From Gyromitra esculenta (taxonomy: Eukaryota; Ascomycota; Pezizomycetes; Pezizales; Discinaceae), in assembly GCA_038503075.1 (NCBI GenBank), contig JBCAML010000002.1, positions 2,728,001 through 2,792,000 of the forward strand: a stretch of 64,000 nt of DNA, given 5' to 3'. Numbering within the stretch: position 1 is the first letter of the stretch; each line of letters begins with the position of its first letter. Below are positions 38,194 to 49,775 of this stretch, piece after piece. A model generated the notes under the pieces. That model was not told the DNA's origin. It was given only the letters and a program-made list of their open reading frames with translations, and ran no database searches. Position numbers and translations under genes: made by a program.

Positions 38194-40034
38194 CTATAGG
38201 TTGTCTTCCTCTACATCCCTCACCAATAAACCATTTTCCGCCAAAAACTCCTTCACCTGTTTCACGGTGTATTCGCGTCTGTGAAACTGTAGATACCAAA
38301 CATAAATTAGAATGGCACTTCCAAGCCTCTCTCCAAGTGAAATAGTAGCTTACCATGCCAGCACCCAGCGCAGCATCCGTAGTGGTTTTCTTAAAGACCT
38401 CTTGAAAGTGACCCGGATTCCCTGCTCCACTGCTTGCAATAACCGGAATTTTAATAGTGCTCTTGACGATATCAATGAGCTCCAAATCAAAGCCAGAGTT
38501 TGTCCCATCCTTATCTATACAATTCAATAAGATCTCCCCCGCACCCATAGCCTCCACCGCAGACACAAGCTGCTGCACATCCATATCCCGCCCCTCTCGT
38601 CCGCCCTTGATCGTGCACTGATACCAGCAATACTCCTCCCCATTTGGCCCCTTCTTTTTCGTCTTGATTGTATTCCTCTTTGTATCCTCCGGACTCTTCA
38701 CGTAAACCCTCCTCGGGTCAACACTGACCACGACAGCCTGGCATCCATACGCACCACTGATACTCTCGATTGCCGTATCCCCCCTCAACCCCTTTCCATG
38801 CTTATAATACTCTTCAGCAGCTAATACCGCATCACTTCCAATGCTAACCTTATCCGCCCCGCTCTTGAAATATAGCGTTGCTACCTCCAGCGCGCTGCGC
38901 GTGCTCCCATCCGCGTCGACCACATCCCTAATCCCACCACCGATAGTTAACGGCACAAATACCGTCTCACTTGTACGCCGCAGCACTTCCAGCATTGGCA
39001 GATCCACTAATGGACAATTCCGAAATGACGTAATATTCAAAAATGTAATTTCATCCGCCCCGTCATCGTAATATCGTTTTGCTAGCTCCACCGGCTTCCC
39101 GAGGTTCCTCACATCCCCACCAGCCGCTGTCTTCTCCCGCACATCATACTGGTCTCCTTTCGTCACCACCAGATCCCCAAGATCGTTCGTACGTACATCT
39201 AGACATGCAATTATGCGCTTCGTCAGTCCACCCGCGTGCGGCTTCTCCGCCACCTCCGTTGTAGTACCCGATAGCGGCGCAAGCCGCTGACTCGTTAAGA
39301 ATGACTTCAACACACGTAGTCCTGCTACTCCGCTCTTTTCAGGATGGAACTGCGTCGCAAAGAGGTTCCCGCGACCAATCGCACCGACGAACTCCTCATC
39401 TCCATAAACAGCACTTGCTACATCCCATTCCTGTAGCGCAATATCTAATGGCACGGCATATGAGTGGACATAGTAGTACTTCGAGTGCGGCCGCAGCCCG
39501 TACAGTGATTCGGAGGTGAACTCGCGCGTTGCAGCAGAGTTCCAGCCGATATGGGGCACTGATTTAGAGCTGGCATCGAAGCGTTTCAGTATTCCGGGGA
39601 TAACGCCAAGGCCTGGAATGCCGGGTGATTCCTCGGAGCCTTCGAAGAGTGCTTGGAGGCCGACGCAGATCCCCATGAAGGGTTTACCGGAGGCGATGAA
39701 ATTTTTGAGGGGTTCGATGAAACCGGCTTTGTTGAGCGTTTTCATGCAATGGCCGAAATGGCCAACGCCAGGGAAGATTACACACTACGAGGGAAGGTCA
39801 GATTTACCGTTGGGAGGGGATGGAGGTACTTTAGGACGGGTACTTCTGCATTTTCTAGATCTGAAGGCTCCTTGATCCATACGACCTCAAAGCCAACTTT
39901 TTCAATTGCATTAACAAGTGACCGGACATTGCCCCTTTGCGCTATCAGCTATGGCTCTCCCAAGCACCGTGAGTGTTCAATTGAAGTTTTTGGGATGCTC
40001 ACGCAACGAAATCCAAGAGGTGAACCCGAGGCAT
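38194..40034 (-). CDS. HIS7: Imidazole glycerol phosphate synthase, HisH-HisF fusion
   Basis: Fifth step of histidine synthesis: PRFAR plus glutamine gives imidazole glycerol phosphate, AICAR and glutamate. Exons (minus strand): 40003-40034, 39844-39934, 38354-39784 and 38194-38286, giving 548 residues. The glutaminase half (1-210) starts [20 protein letters not shown]. Its nucleophile Cys is in [15 protein letters not shown] and the His/Glu pair in QFHPEKSG. The cyclase half starts at [10 protein letters not shown] (first catalytic Asp). It contains [12 protein letters not shown] and [11 protein letters not shown], and the second Asp is in [15 protein letters not shown]. The last intron separates GAGM from [15 protein letters not shown]. 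The first intron ends in AAG, the only frame-fitting site. The fused form is the normal fungal arrangement. Confidence 0.96.
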
Positions 40035-40486
40035 CTTTTCCGCGATCAACGTTCAATTGAGGGACTGATGCTCTAGCGAACTTCTTCGGGTAGATATAGC
40101 ATCCATGAGTCAGGTCGAATCCTTGGTGGGGTGGGTTGCTGCCCCTCGTTTTGCCAAGACCGAAGGAAAAAATAGCTTGGCCTGAACGGGAAGGGGGGAA
40201 CGACATAAATTTGGGCTTTTATGCTTTTTTGAGGGGATCCTTGGAATGTAATTGGAATGTAATGGTGTAATTCACCTCATGAAGTATCACTATCTCGTTA
40301 TTTAAAAGCAATTTAGAGTAGCTTGAACAGAAGGTGTTGCTTTAGCAACTATCATCATTAAAAGTAAAAAAAAATTGCAACGCTTCTGCAGTTGTGTAGG
40401 TTTCGCTACTTGCCAGTTAGGTATAGGAATCTTCGCTTCATACATTTAGTGACTTTCATCGAGATATGCAATTCCGTCGCGTGGCT
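40035..40486. other. HIS7 promoter and DCD1 3' flank
   Basis: A 452-nt spacer between two minus-strand genes. No Gcn4 site (TGACTCA-type) or other motif that I trust, and no gene. Confidence 0.45.
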
Positions 40487-41737
40487 TCATAAAATTAGTA
40501 AATCGCTGAAAGCAAGCTTTGAGGGGAGATATACCGAAGAATACTGCCTCAATTTCACTCCCCCTTCCCTCAACACTGCCGCCGTCTATAACACTATATT
40601 AGCACACGTCCATCCAACGTCCATTCAAAATCACGGAGGCTCACCTCAGCATCCATACTGTATCCTTCCCCGTATACCACTTCTATAATGCCCATCTGTA
40701 CAATCTTTATACTACATGTCAAACACGGACACGTATCGCAATATATTATGGCGCCACCACCAACCCTCTCCCTACCAGCTTCCAGCAACGCATTTTCCTC
40801 AGCATGTATACACAAGCAAGTATTCAGCCCATGTCCACCTTCCCCGGCACTATTGCAACGCCCACATCCGCCCTCATTGCAGTTTAGCAAGCCCCTCGGG
40901 GTTCCATTGTAACCAGTTGAAATCACACGCTTCTCGCGGACTAAGACACATCCAACACGACGTTTCATACAATTCGCACGGCGTGCGGCCAGTGAGCAGA
41001 GTTGCATAAAGTAGTTGTCCCACGAAGGGCGGAGACGCTCCTCGGATGTGAGAGACAGGGATGCAAGGGAGCTGTGTAAGGTTGGTAGAGAGGAGGATGG
41101 ATTGAGGAGTTTTAAGGTTGCACGATGAATAACGGGTGCAAGACCAAGGGTCGGGTGGTACATATGGGTATCAGAGGAGATGACGAATTGTTCGAGTGAG
41201 ATGGGGGGTTTTCCTTGCTGCTTACACCTAGCTTGGAGATAAGTACATAAAATTGATGACGAGGAAGTGGAGGTAAATGTTTACCGCTGGGTGTACCGCT
41301 TCCACCGTGTGAGTACTGGTGCGTCTATGCTCATGAGGATGAATAGCGGCCGCTTGTGTAGTATGTCTAGTACACCCTCGTCCCATATATCAGTTGTCAC
41401 GAATCGCTCACGCCAACGTTTCGTCACGAAATCCAAAAGCTCCTTTGCATCCGGGAAGATGTGTTCTGGGGCGATTGTCGATATTGAGGAAGAGGCACTT
41501 TCTGTTCCTGATGTTCCTGTAACTTCTTCATTGTTTTGTTTGATTTGAATTGTAGACACCCCAGCCTCAATTTGATACGATGACGGCCGTGCTATGCTTA
41601 ATGCCGTGAAACCCTGTGTTGTAATGAGGAAGTTGGCGACTTCCTGCTTTCCAGCACAGAGAGCTTGGTGTCCAATGTCAGCTTGAGCCTGAGAATATAG
41701 GAGAGAAAGACATACCACCGCAAAGCCCGATCAACAT
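40487..41737 (-). CDS. DCD1: Deoxycytidylate (dCMP) deaminase with fungal N-terminal extension
   Basis: Zinc enzyme converting dCMP to dUMP, the precursor of dTMP. Exons (minus strand): 41716-41737, 41285-41663, 40645-41227 and 40487-40585, giving 360 residues. The N-terminus MLIGLCGGALCAGKQEVANF resembles a nucleotide-binding loop and is usual in fungal DCD1. The deaminase domain begins near RPSWDNYFMQLCSLAARRAN. Zinc ligands are the His in CIHAEENALLEAG (with catalytic Glu) and two Cys in TCPCLTCSIKI. An extra Cys/His cluster, NEGGCGRCNSAGEGGHG, is the allosteric-type zinc site of this family. The final exon AAVLREGGVKLRQYS completes the family tail. Intron 1 uses an AAG acceptor after a CTGAC branch point. 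Confidence 0.93.
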
Positions 41738-42549
41738 TGTAGCAGAACCTTATAAAGTCACGTTTTACAGGCTTCTTAAGAAAGATGTGGGGCTATTGGT
41801 CGAGAGCGGGGAGAACGTGTCGAGTAGGTAGAAGGCTTGGCATGTGCGTCTTAAATCTTAAATCTGTATCTTGTCTGCAGCCCAACGGGCATTCGATATT
41901 TACATCCACATAAGGGTCGCAAAAGTACATGTACGTATATGTATGTAGTAGCCAAAATTTCTATAACGCAAGGTCTCCAATTTAAATTTTCGAAACCTAG
42001 AATCTAAAAAGGACATATTTTTAAAGCCTGGGAAAAATTACGCACATATATACTACATGTAGGACCAAGACATCACCACAGACACGTTTTCAGACTACTA
42101 CCAAGGTTGCCAAAAACATATACTTAAACAGCACATCTAAAATCTACATCTTCTCTAGAAGAGAAGTGTGCCCTTCCTAGTTGCTACATATAATTGAGAA
42201 CGAGCGCCTCAGCGAATGCGGAAAAACCCCTCGATAAAGAGGAAGCACGCAAGCTGATACTTGAACTCCGAGCACACTAGATCGGAGAGATAGAATGCTT
42301 AAGAAAACTTCATAGACTATCAAACGAGGACATCAAGGATCATGTGGTCAAGAAGACCGATAGTCCTGGTATGTTAATAGGCTTTTATTTGAAGGCTGCA
42401 ACGGGAAGGGTGCTAAATTGTCTTATAATAACAATAGCTTCAGATCCTAATGCGAGTAGTACAGATCTAACTATCACTGCAAATCCTACACCAATCCTAA
42501 CAAACAAAGGCACTCTAATTATAAATCACTTACTATATCCAATATCAAC
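41738..42549. other. AT-rich region upstream of DCD1
   Basis: Contains the DCD1 promoter and AT-rich sequence with ACATGTA palindromes (for example 41925-41934 and 42053-42061). A broken frame with KLILELRAH and SNEDIKDHVVKKTDSPG (about 42230-42365) looks coding-derived, but I do not recognise it. Confidence 0.4.
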
Positions 42550-43034
42550 CTGTGATTGCTAAATAGCTGATTTTCAAAAAGCTATTTCAGCATCCTCCAT
42601 TATTGAAGCAAGGCTAGCTGCGAATCAAAACAACTATATTCGATCGTCGACTTTGGTGGCGATTTCCTTCCTACCAATTATTTCTGTAAGTATGAAAAGA
42701 GTAGCGACAGGTAAATATCCTATTTTATCAGCGCTAACCTAAGATAAACGCATATGTAGCCAATATTTAGTATGAATGTCCTACCAAGTAGTGTAACCCT
42801 CAGGTCATTTTTGTAGGAGCCGTAATCATGACTTTTGTTACATTTGTCATCATCTCCAATCTTCGGAATGCCGATAGAGCCCTCTATAGCACATATAGGG
42901 GGGTTTGGCAAAGGATATTCAGAACAGCACGAAAGACGACCCCGAAGAGTCTTGGTAGAATAAAGGTATTCGGCTGCAATAAGCAGAAGAACATTAACGC
43001 ACTGAAATATCCACTAGCAGTTGATAGTACGTAG
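42550..43034 (+). pseudogene. Possible relic of a CorA-like magnesium transporter C-terminus
   Basis: One frame gives EARLAANQNNYIRSSTLVAI then SFLPIIS, followed by a GTAAGT donor near 42687. Further on are SMNVLPSSVTLRSF (about 42770-42815) and, in another frame, VGAVIMTFVTFVIISNLRNA. Two hydrophobic helices separated by a GMN-like tripeptide resemble the C-terminal pore of fungal CorA-like proteins. The pieces cannot be joined without a stop or frame change, and no N-terminal domain is visible, so this is at most a degraded fragment. Family assignment is by eye only. Confidence 0.35.
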
Positions 43035-44816
43035 GGTATCTGTTCCGCAATCCCAGCTTTCTTTGGTGGAGGATGCAAAGGAATAGAAGAATAAAGAAGC
43101 GGCACTGGGCCACAGGTCAGATCCCGACACTTTGTATTTTAGTCGTATTTAATAGTCTTTAGCTCAGCTGTAGGAGCACCATAGCCTAGGGCTGAATGTA
43201 CCTAACGATGAAATAAATAAGTAACAAGTCCTCAGCGTAGCTTTTATTTTTGTGCGCTAAGAGAGCTCTTAGGAAAGGTTCTTACAGTGCATAAAGTAGT
43301 AAATTTCCTACTCAGAGCAATTAAGAAAAAAGGTTAAGAACAAGATCGCACCTTAGTCAATTCAGCTCTCAAGTTTCTATATTTTGACACTAGGCTAGGT
43401 ATTCCCTCTTTGCCGGCTGGTAGCTACGTTTAATTGCATTTTAGATGAGACTAATTTGCATTTAGTGACGCAATACGTGTAGTACATGTACATGTATGTT
43501 TGAGTCTATTAATTGCGGGAGCTACACGTGCTACATGTATCTATCAGGGCTAGGGTTGTTTATCGCAGCGATCTTAGTCAAAAGAGGGATTTCCATAAAC
43601 GGGTAGAGACGACATCGTGGCCTAGTACTGTATGTAGAGTGCAACGTTTCAGACGATTAGCTTTCTATAGTTTAATATGTATATGTAGCTTTTTCCACGG
43701 TATTGCTCTACAGCTACGGTGTATGCATACCCTGTACCATTCCTTCAGTAACCTAAGCTAAGACGGAATCCGTCGAAAGGGTATCCCAGCTAGGGTTAGA
43801 TGCAAAGCTACGCATAGAGAAGGTGGTTAAAGATTAACTAGGAGACAGGGACAGAACGGAGATTGAAGGATAACAGCACTGGATTGCTATACCGTACTGG
43901 TGCTGTGTAGCAACTAACAAGAAACAGTGGAAGGGCAAGAACAAAGGCTCGGATTATCAACAGAACCCGGAGGAGGCTCGGGTATCGGAATTGGCACACC
44001 GAATTAATGCAGCTGTACACATGCTGCTGCTGTGCTTTACCGGTGATGCAGCAGCAATGGATGGAGAGGCGGTTCGGATCAATATGTGTGTACTTGCTAT
44101 TTGCCCAGGTAACACTGCATATTGCAAGGCAGGGCAGAGGAGGAAGGGTATGCTGGAGAAGAGTAGAGCACACAGAACAGGTACACACAGACACCTGTAG
44201 ATTCATGTACCTTCGTGTGCTCCCAATCTCACAGATTCCGCGGGAGAAAAGGCAGAAGAGGGCCCTGCTGGCCATGGCGCCGCCTCTTCTACTTCATGTA
44301 CGGGATATCCCAACTTTATGCGGGCCCAGAGCAGAACGGGCCTTGAGTCTCCTTTTCTGTTGTCGCTTCGAGAAGTTCCGCCCAGCAAATCCGAATTCGT
44401 CCAAAAGAAAAAAACAACAACCGCCCGTTGGCACGTTGCTCGAGACGAGATTCCCCCCAACGCTTAACCAACCTCCTCCCTCCTCTCAGCCAGCTCCCTC
44501 CTCCCTCCCCTCTCCACCACTCACCACCTCTCCCCCAACCATCCTATCATCTTCCATCATCTCCATCTGCCATAGGTGGAATTGCCGTTCGGTTTCTTCG
44601 CTCCCTCGCTGGCCTTGGGGAGTTCTCTGCCTTCTCCTCCCTAGCTTCGTTTGGGTTCACGGTTGAAGCACAAGACCTCCCCCTTTAGTCTGTCAACACA
44701 ACAATAACAACAACCCCTTTCCGAGTCCTTCCCTAATTGCTCGAGAACCAGTATTTATCACCCGGCTGTTGCCAAAGCAAAATCAACTTCTCTCAAGTTG
44801 ACCCAGCCCACACAAA
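43035..44816. other. Spacer and promoter of coiled-coil protein gene
   Basis: No gene seen. The last 400 nt are CT-rich with many CTCC blocks, typical of a fungal 5' leader. ACATGTA palindromes recur at 43482-43491 and 43531-43539. Confidence 0.45.
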
Positions 44817-46961
44817 ATGTCTTCGTCCCGAAAACCTCCTCCAGCGAACCTCCAGGGCTCGCTCAACCGTCGCTCTATGCCTCCTCCCGCCGCCGGTTCC
44901 GCCGTGCGCGGCCCCTCTCGCTCCCCCACCCCCACATCTATTGGAGCATCTGCTAGCGCAATCCCCGCTCGCCGCAATACTCTCCGCGACGGCACCCCGC
45001 TCGCCCACCGCAACAGCATATCCTCACCGCTGAGCGCTCGCGCGGCTGCAAAGCGGTCCTCTGATCTGTTCGAGTCGGATCACGAGAACTCGGCCATCAT
45101 GGAGGACCTACGAAGCAGACTCGCCCAGAGTGAGAGTGCTGCCGAGGCCGCCGCGGAGGAGTATGCGAAGCAGGTCAAGGCGCTGCAGCTCCGATTGGAG
45201 GAGGCACTAGCAGAGCAAATTAAGATGGAGGAAGGTTCGCATGCGAAGGATGAGGTGATTGAGGGGATGGAGCTACAAGTGAAGGAGCTGACGAGGGCAA
45301 AGAGAGATCAGGATAACATTTATGAAGCAGAGGTGAGACTTTTTCTTTCTTTGCCAGTTTTATATTGTGGGGATTCGGACTAATTGGAGCAGAGAATTGC
45401 GGCGCAGCAGGAGAAGGAGGATATGTTGGATAGAGAGGAGGAGCTGAATACGATTATTCAACGTTTGAAGGATTCGCTTGCCCAGCGAGACGCCCAGCGG
45501 GAAACTCAGCGGGCAAGGACACCCGAGCACGATACGGCAGATAATCGCAGTCGCACATGTTTGTCACACTTATGTTTCATTGTTCTTGAGCAATACTAAC
45601 TTTACCTTTAGCGTTGGAGTCTTCTTCTGTCGACGAGTCCCAAGGCTTTGCTCCTTCGAACAACATCTCCACCCCACAACGCAACAACAACCTTCTCCTC
45701 CAAAAGGACAAACTCATTGAATCCCTCCGTCTCGAGCTTGCAGAAGCTCAGATTCGTCTTGCAGAGGCCGATCACCAGGGTGGTACTAAGTTGCACCAGC
45801 TTGAGCAGCAACTCCTTGAGACCCGTATGACAAACGCCCGCTTGATGGAAGATAATGAGAGCTTCCAGCTCCTCCTCTCGTCAGCTGCTCTCAACGGCGA
45901 TTTCCCCCGTGGCGATTACATCACCAATGCGTTTAGTGAAGTTGAGCCAGAACCAGAATCGCATGTCGTCAAGAAGGTTCAGGGTTCGCCACGAAACTCG
46001 ATCACTCTGGGTTCGAACCTCGCCGAGGAGCTCGAAGAAGCTGCACAGACCGCCGAGACCGAGAAGTGCCGCAAACTCGAGGGTGAGCTTAAGTCTATGA
46101 AGGACCAGAACAAGGCCATGTCCCTATACATCAACAACATCATTGAGCGCATCTTACAACACAAGGACTCTGAAGCTATCCTTGACAAAACTGCTCCCCT
46201 CGGTGACTCTGTTGCCGCTCCCAAGACTGAGAAAGCCCTCCCAGCCCCACCTCGCGAAGAAAGTGGCCTCCTTGCAAGAACCAAGTCGCTTGCCGGTCGT
46301 AAAAACAAATCCCCCACCCCTTCCATCACCGAGGGAGGAAAACCCCCTCTCCAGCGCTCTCAATCCATGCGCGCCAACCCCGGGTCATCCCACAAGCGCT
46401 CCCACTCTGACGCCGTCTATACCGGTGCATCCGTTGTCAACAACCTCTACCGGGGTGAGGGCATGATTACACCGCGCGCACAAAGCTTTTTCGGGCCCGA
46501 CCAATTCAACAGGGGACAACGTCCGCGCGACTCTGATCTGTCTCTTGACTCGACCACTTCCGAGAGCGGTGAGTCTACTACAGCTACACCTGCGCCAGTA
46601 CCTGTCGCACGCAGTCCCCCGCACCATACCAGCGGTACGACAATGGGACCCATTGCAGGGAATAAGTTGCGTCCATTGAGGCTTGTGCAGGAGAACGTAG
46701 GTAGTGGGTTGGTCAGCCCGCCATTAGGAGGGAGCAGGAAGATTAGCGGAGATTACAAGGAGGGGATGGAGGACGAGAAGAGTAGACTAGAGAAGAAGGG
46801 CAAGAGGGCTAGTTGGTGAGTTAGAATGATTCCCGATCCTCCTGACTGTTCGAAGGCTGATATTTTTCCAAAGGATAAACTGGTTCAACCGCCCCAAGGA
46901 AGACGAAGGCTCGAGCGGAAACCCCGAGAATGTCTTGTTTGAAAGGAGAGACGTTGAGTAG
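44817..46961 (+). CDS. Coiled-coil protein of unknown function (fungal, M-protein-repeat-like)
   Basis: Exons 44817-45332, 45393-45558, 45612-46815 and 46874-46961 give 657 residues. I do not recognise a catalytic domain. Residues 1-85 are Ser/Pro/Arg-rich. Residues about 95-230 form a heptad-rich coiled coil (RLAQSESAAEAAAEEYAKQV, then KEDMLDREEELNTIIQRLKD). Two further coiled segments follow around KDKLIESLRLELAEAQIRLA and MKDQNKAMSLYINNIIERIL. The C-terminal third is Ser/Pro/Arg-rich with RSQSMRANPGSSHKRSHSD, and the protein ends SWINWFNRPKEDEGSSGNPE then NVLFERRDVE. Similar fungal proteins are annotated as M-protein-repeat or myosin-tail-like proteins; that is a shape label, not a function. 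The exon 2 start could shift by three nucleotides (CAG/AGA), and the last intron ends in AAG. Confidence 0.75.
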
Positions 46962-47920
46962 ACCTATTATCATGAAATCGTTACGGAAGTGAGTCTCGGA
47001 GAGAAAAAGCGGAGTTCAGGCAAGGCTTTTATTGGTATTGGCAATGCATGCAATGATAAAATGAATTCGCCCTTTTTTTGTTACGTGTATCACGTTTAGT
47101 TGTTTACGAGTAGATGGTTCCTTTTAGTGTCTAGTTTTTTTCTTTCTCCTACTATTTTTCTTCTCGGCGATAGCTGCTCTAGTCTGCCCCAGCTTCCACA
47201 TGGGCTCATGGTGGTGTGGGGTGTTTGTGGTCGGTTTCCCTTGTTCCTTTTCTTTCTTTCCGGTGGAGTGGTGGTGGAAGAGAGATGAGGTGAGGAGGGG
47301 ATTATACTTGATCTAGATCTAGACTCTAGTTGGTTACCCAAGTTACTGTTTTTTTCTTTCTTTTTTATAATTTTTTTTCCTTCTTGGATCTCCGCTTATT
47401 TATTTTTTCGACTTGGTGCTGAAAATGGACGGATGAACGAACGAACGATGACGACGATGTTATGAAGAATATATGTATGGGCGGTTCTTTGATTTTTGTT
47501 GGTGCTATCAGTGAGATGAGTGGTTGGAGGTGGAGGATGGGAGGAAGAGAAGAGCAAGATAATAAATAAAAATTAGAGTTTTTTTTTTTTTTGCAGTATC
47601 GTGTTTGGGTTCTTGTGGCGTGATATCGGCTGTGGATGTGACAGATACCAGAAGGTCATGGAGTATCACTCGAGGCTGGGCACTTTTTGTTTGTGGAGGC
47701 TCGGGCATCTACAAAACCTCAACGCAGGGCTGTAATTAAGGATCTAAGTAGCGAATGACACAAATATGCCGAACGATACAGCGGTCTGAGGCGAATGTGC
47801 CAAATGAAATAGTAAATAAGTAACGATCGGTTGAAACGGTACGAAGAGTGCCAATGACCAGCAGCCCCAGTGTGGTAATCTATAACTAAAAAAAATAATA
47901 AATGAATAAACAACAAAACG
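46962..47920. other. Convergent spacer between coiled-coil gene and RFT1
   Basis: Mostly T-rich on the + strand (47040-47420), consistent with the 3' UTR of the coiled-coil gene. No gene or notable repeat. Confidence 0.5.
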
Positions 47921-49775
47921 CTACTTCGCTCGTGTAGACCTAAAAGTCTCCAAACACTTATCCAAAAACTCCCTCTCGGTAACAAAACAAACCGCAGCCA
48001 ACCCGACCCCCAACGCCCCTCCGGCCCCGACCTCCCTAACCAGTCCCGCGCCGCTCCCCGCCACCCCTCTAGCCACGGCCCCAACCCCTATCGCCGCCGC
48101 GACCAAAACCGGACTCGGCATCACCCTCCTCAGATTCCATGTACTGTGTCCCTCCCCCCGATACTCCTTCTTCCCACCCGTCCGCGAAAAGTACGCTTTG
48201 ATAAACAGCCAGCTCCACACAACCCTCATGGCCATACCCACGCTATTCGCCGCCACCAGCCCCCTCGCGCCCCAGCCCAAAACCGACAAGAACAGCCATC
48301 CAGTGCCCGCAAACAGCGCGCTAAACAGCCCCATCCACGCGCTCTGCCTCGCCAGCTCCCGCTCCACCGCAACACTCTGCACAAACGCCTCCGTCACGCC
48401 ATTGATCGCGAGCAACGGAATGTAGTAGCAATACGCCGACAGCACAGACCCTGCCTCACCGCCGCCGCTCCAGCGGGCGCCTAGCAGGAGCTGCAGAAGC
48501 ACCGGCGCGAACGGCGGCGCCAGGGATAGCAGGATGAGCGAGAAGAGGGTGTAGAGTTTTAGTATTATCGCTAGGATGTGGGCGGCGGAGTCCACGTCCT
48601 GCGGCGCGGGCTGGGCCGAGGAGAGCAGCTTTGCGAATAGGTTGCGGGAGGCCTCTTCAATGGGCTGGAAGAGCATGCGTGCTAGCAGAGAACCGTAGTT
48701 GGCGGCGAGCGCGTAGATGCCTTGGTCGTGCGGGGAGGTCAGGACCGCGATCAGGAGGGAGTCGAGGTGGGTCAAGAGGTGTTTTAGGAATGATTGCAGC
48801 CACATGGAGAGCGCGAGGAGGGAGAGGGGGCGGTGGAATAGGTTCAGGGTGTAGGGTGTTGAGCTTTTCAGGAGGGGGAGGGGGGTTAGCAATATAATAC
48901 GAGTGAGATACTGTGAATCTAGGAGGGGGAGGGGCTGCTATGAGATGGTGATGGGCCTACTTTGACTTAATCCCCTTCAATCCCATACTGAACCCTCCAG
49001 TCTCTGCGATGCTGAAGCATCTCCACCAATACACCCCCAGAAGCACAACTGCATATCCAACCTGTCCCAGCGCAAACGGCAGGGGTCCAAGCCCGCCCTC
49101 AACCTTCGCGACTCGCGCAGCATACACCGTCACGCCGCACGTCAAGACACATCTCGTAAACGCCGCGGCAGACTCTGCTCCCGCGCGCAGCTTATACAGC
49201 AGGTTTTGCTGCGCGAGCGCAAAACACGGCTCCGACACGAGCTCCAGCAACGTCGCGAGGACGTAAAGCGCGATCGAGCGGTTGAAGTACGGCCGCGCGG
49301 CAGTCTCCGAGGACGCGAAAGAGCGCGAGTAGAACAGCGCCAGGACCGAAGCAAACACGATCCCAAGTGGCACGGTAAGCAGTGACAGGTTGACGACGGT
49401 CTGCGATTGTGCGGCTGGCGTTCCTTCGAGTAGTAGTGGCAGACCCCCGGTATCCTCCTTCACCACCACCTGCTGCTTCGTCCCCTCCCCCCTTTTCGTA
49501 GTTGGTTCGGCGCGGTGCCGCTGCAGAGCGGTCCGCAGCGATTCTCGCGAGAAGTAGAGCACTGAGATCATGAACAGTTCCAGCTGGACCGAAATGCCGA
49601 GGAGCTCCGGGGAGAGGAAGCGCAGGAGGACTTGGTTCACGACGAACGTCAGCATGCGGGAGCCGACCTGGAGGAGGATCAAGAATTTTGCGCCCTCGGC
49701 GGAGGCAGAGAGGAGGGATTGCTGCTGGCTTGCCGAAGCCTCTGGGGGCGGCGGGGGGTTCTGTTTAGTCGCCAT
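47921..49775 (-). CDS. RFT1: RFT1, oligosaccharide-lipid flippase-related protein
   Basis: ER multi-pass membrane protein needed for Man5GlcNAc2-PP-dolichol to reach the lumen during N-glycan assembly. Exons (minus strand) 48961-49775 and 47921-48863 give 585 residues. I start at MATKQNPPPP, since family similarity begins shortly after (FLILLQVGSRMLTFVVNQVL, then LLRFLSPELLGISVQLELFM); the frame stays open further upstream but without family character. Other blocks are FSRESLRTALQRH, HLDSLLIAVLTSPHDQGIYA and ANYGSLLARMLFQPIEEASR. About 12 hydrophobic segments are visible. For the intron I prefer an acceptor after GAAAAG at 48864, since it restores the frame and follows a CTAAC branch and pyrimidine tract. 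Ending it at the earlier CACAG would break the frame. Confidence 0.92.

Noticed and set aside
43155..43200. TAGCTCAGCTGTAGGAGCA resembles the D-arm (A box) of a tRNA gene
   Set aside because: No matching B box or closing acceptor stem follows, so it is not a tRNA gene; a worn fragment at most.
45993..46030. GGTTCGAACC B-box-like sequence near 46010
   Set aside because: It lies inside a well-supported coding exon and no A box is present at the right distance.
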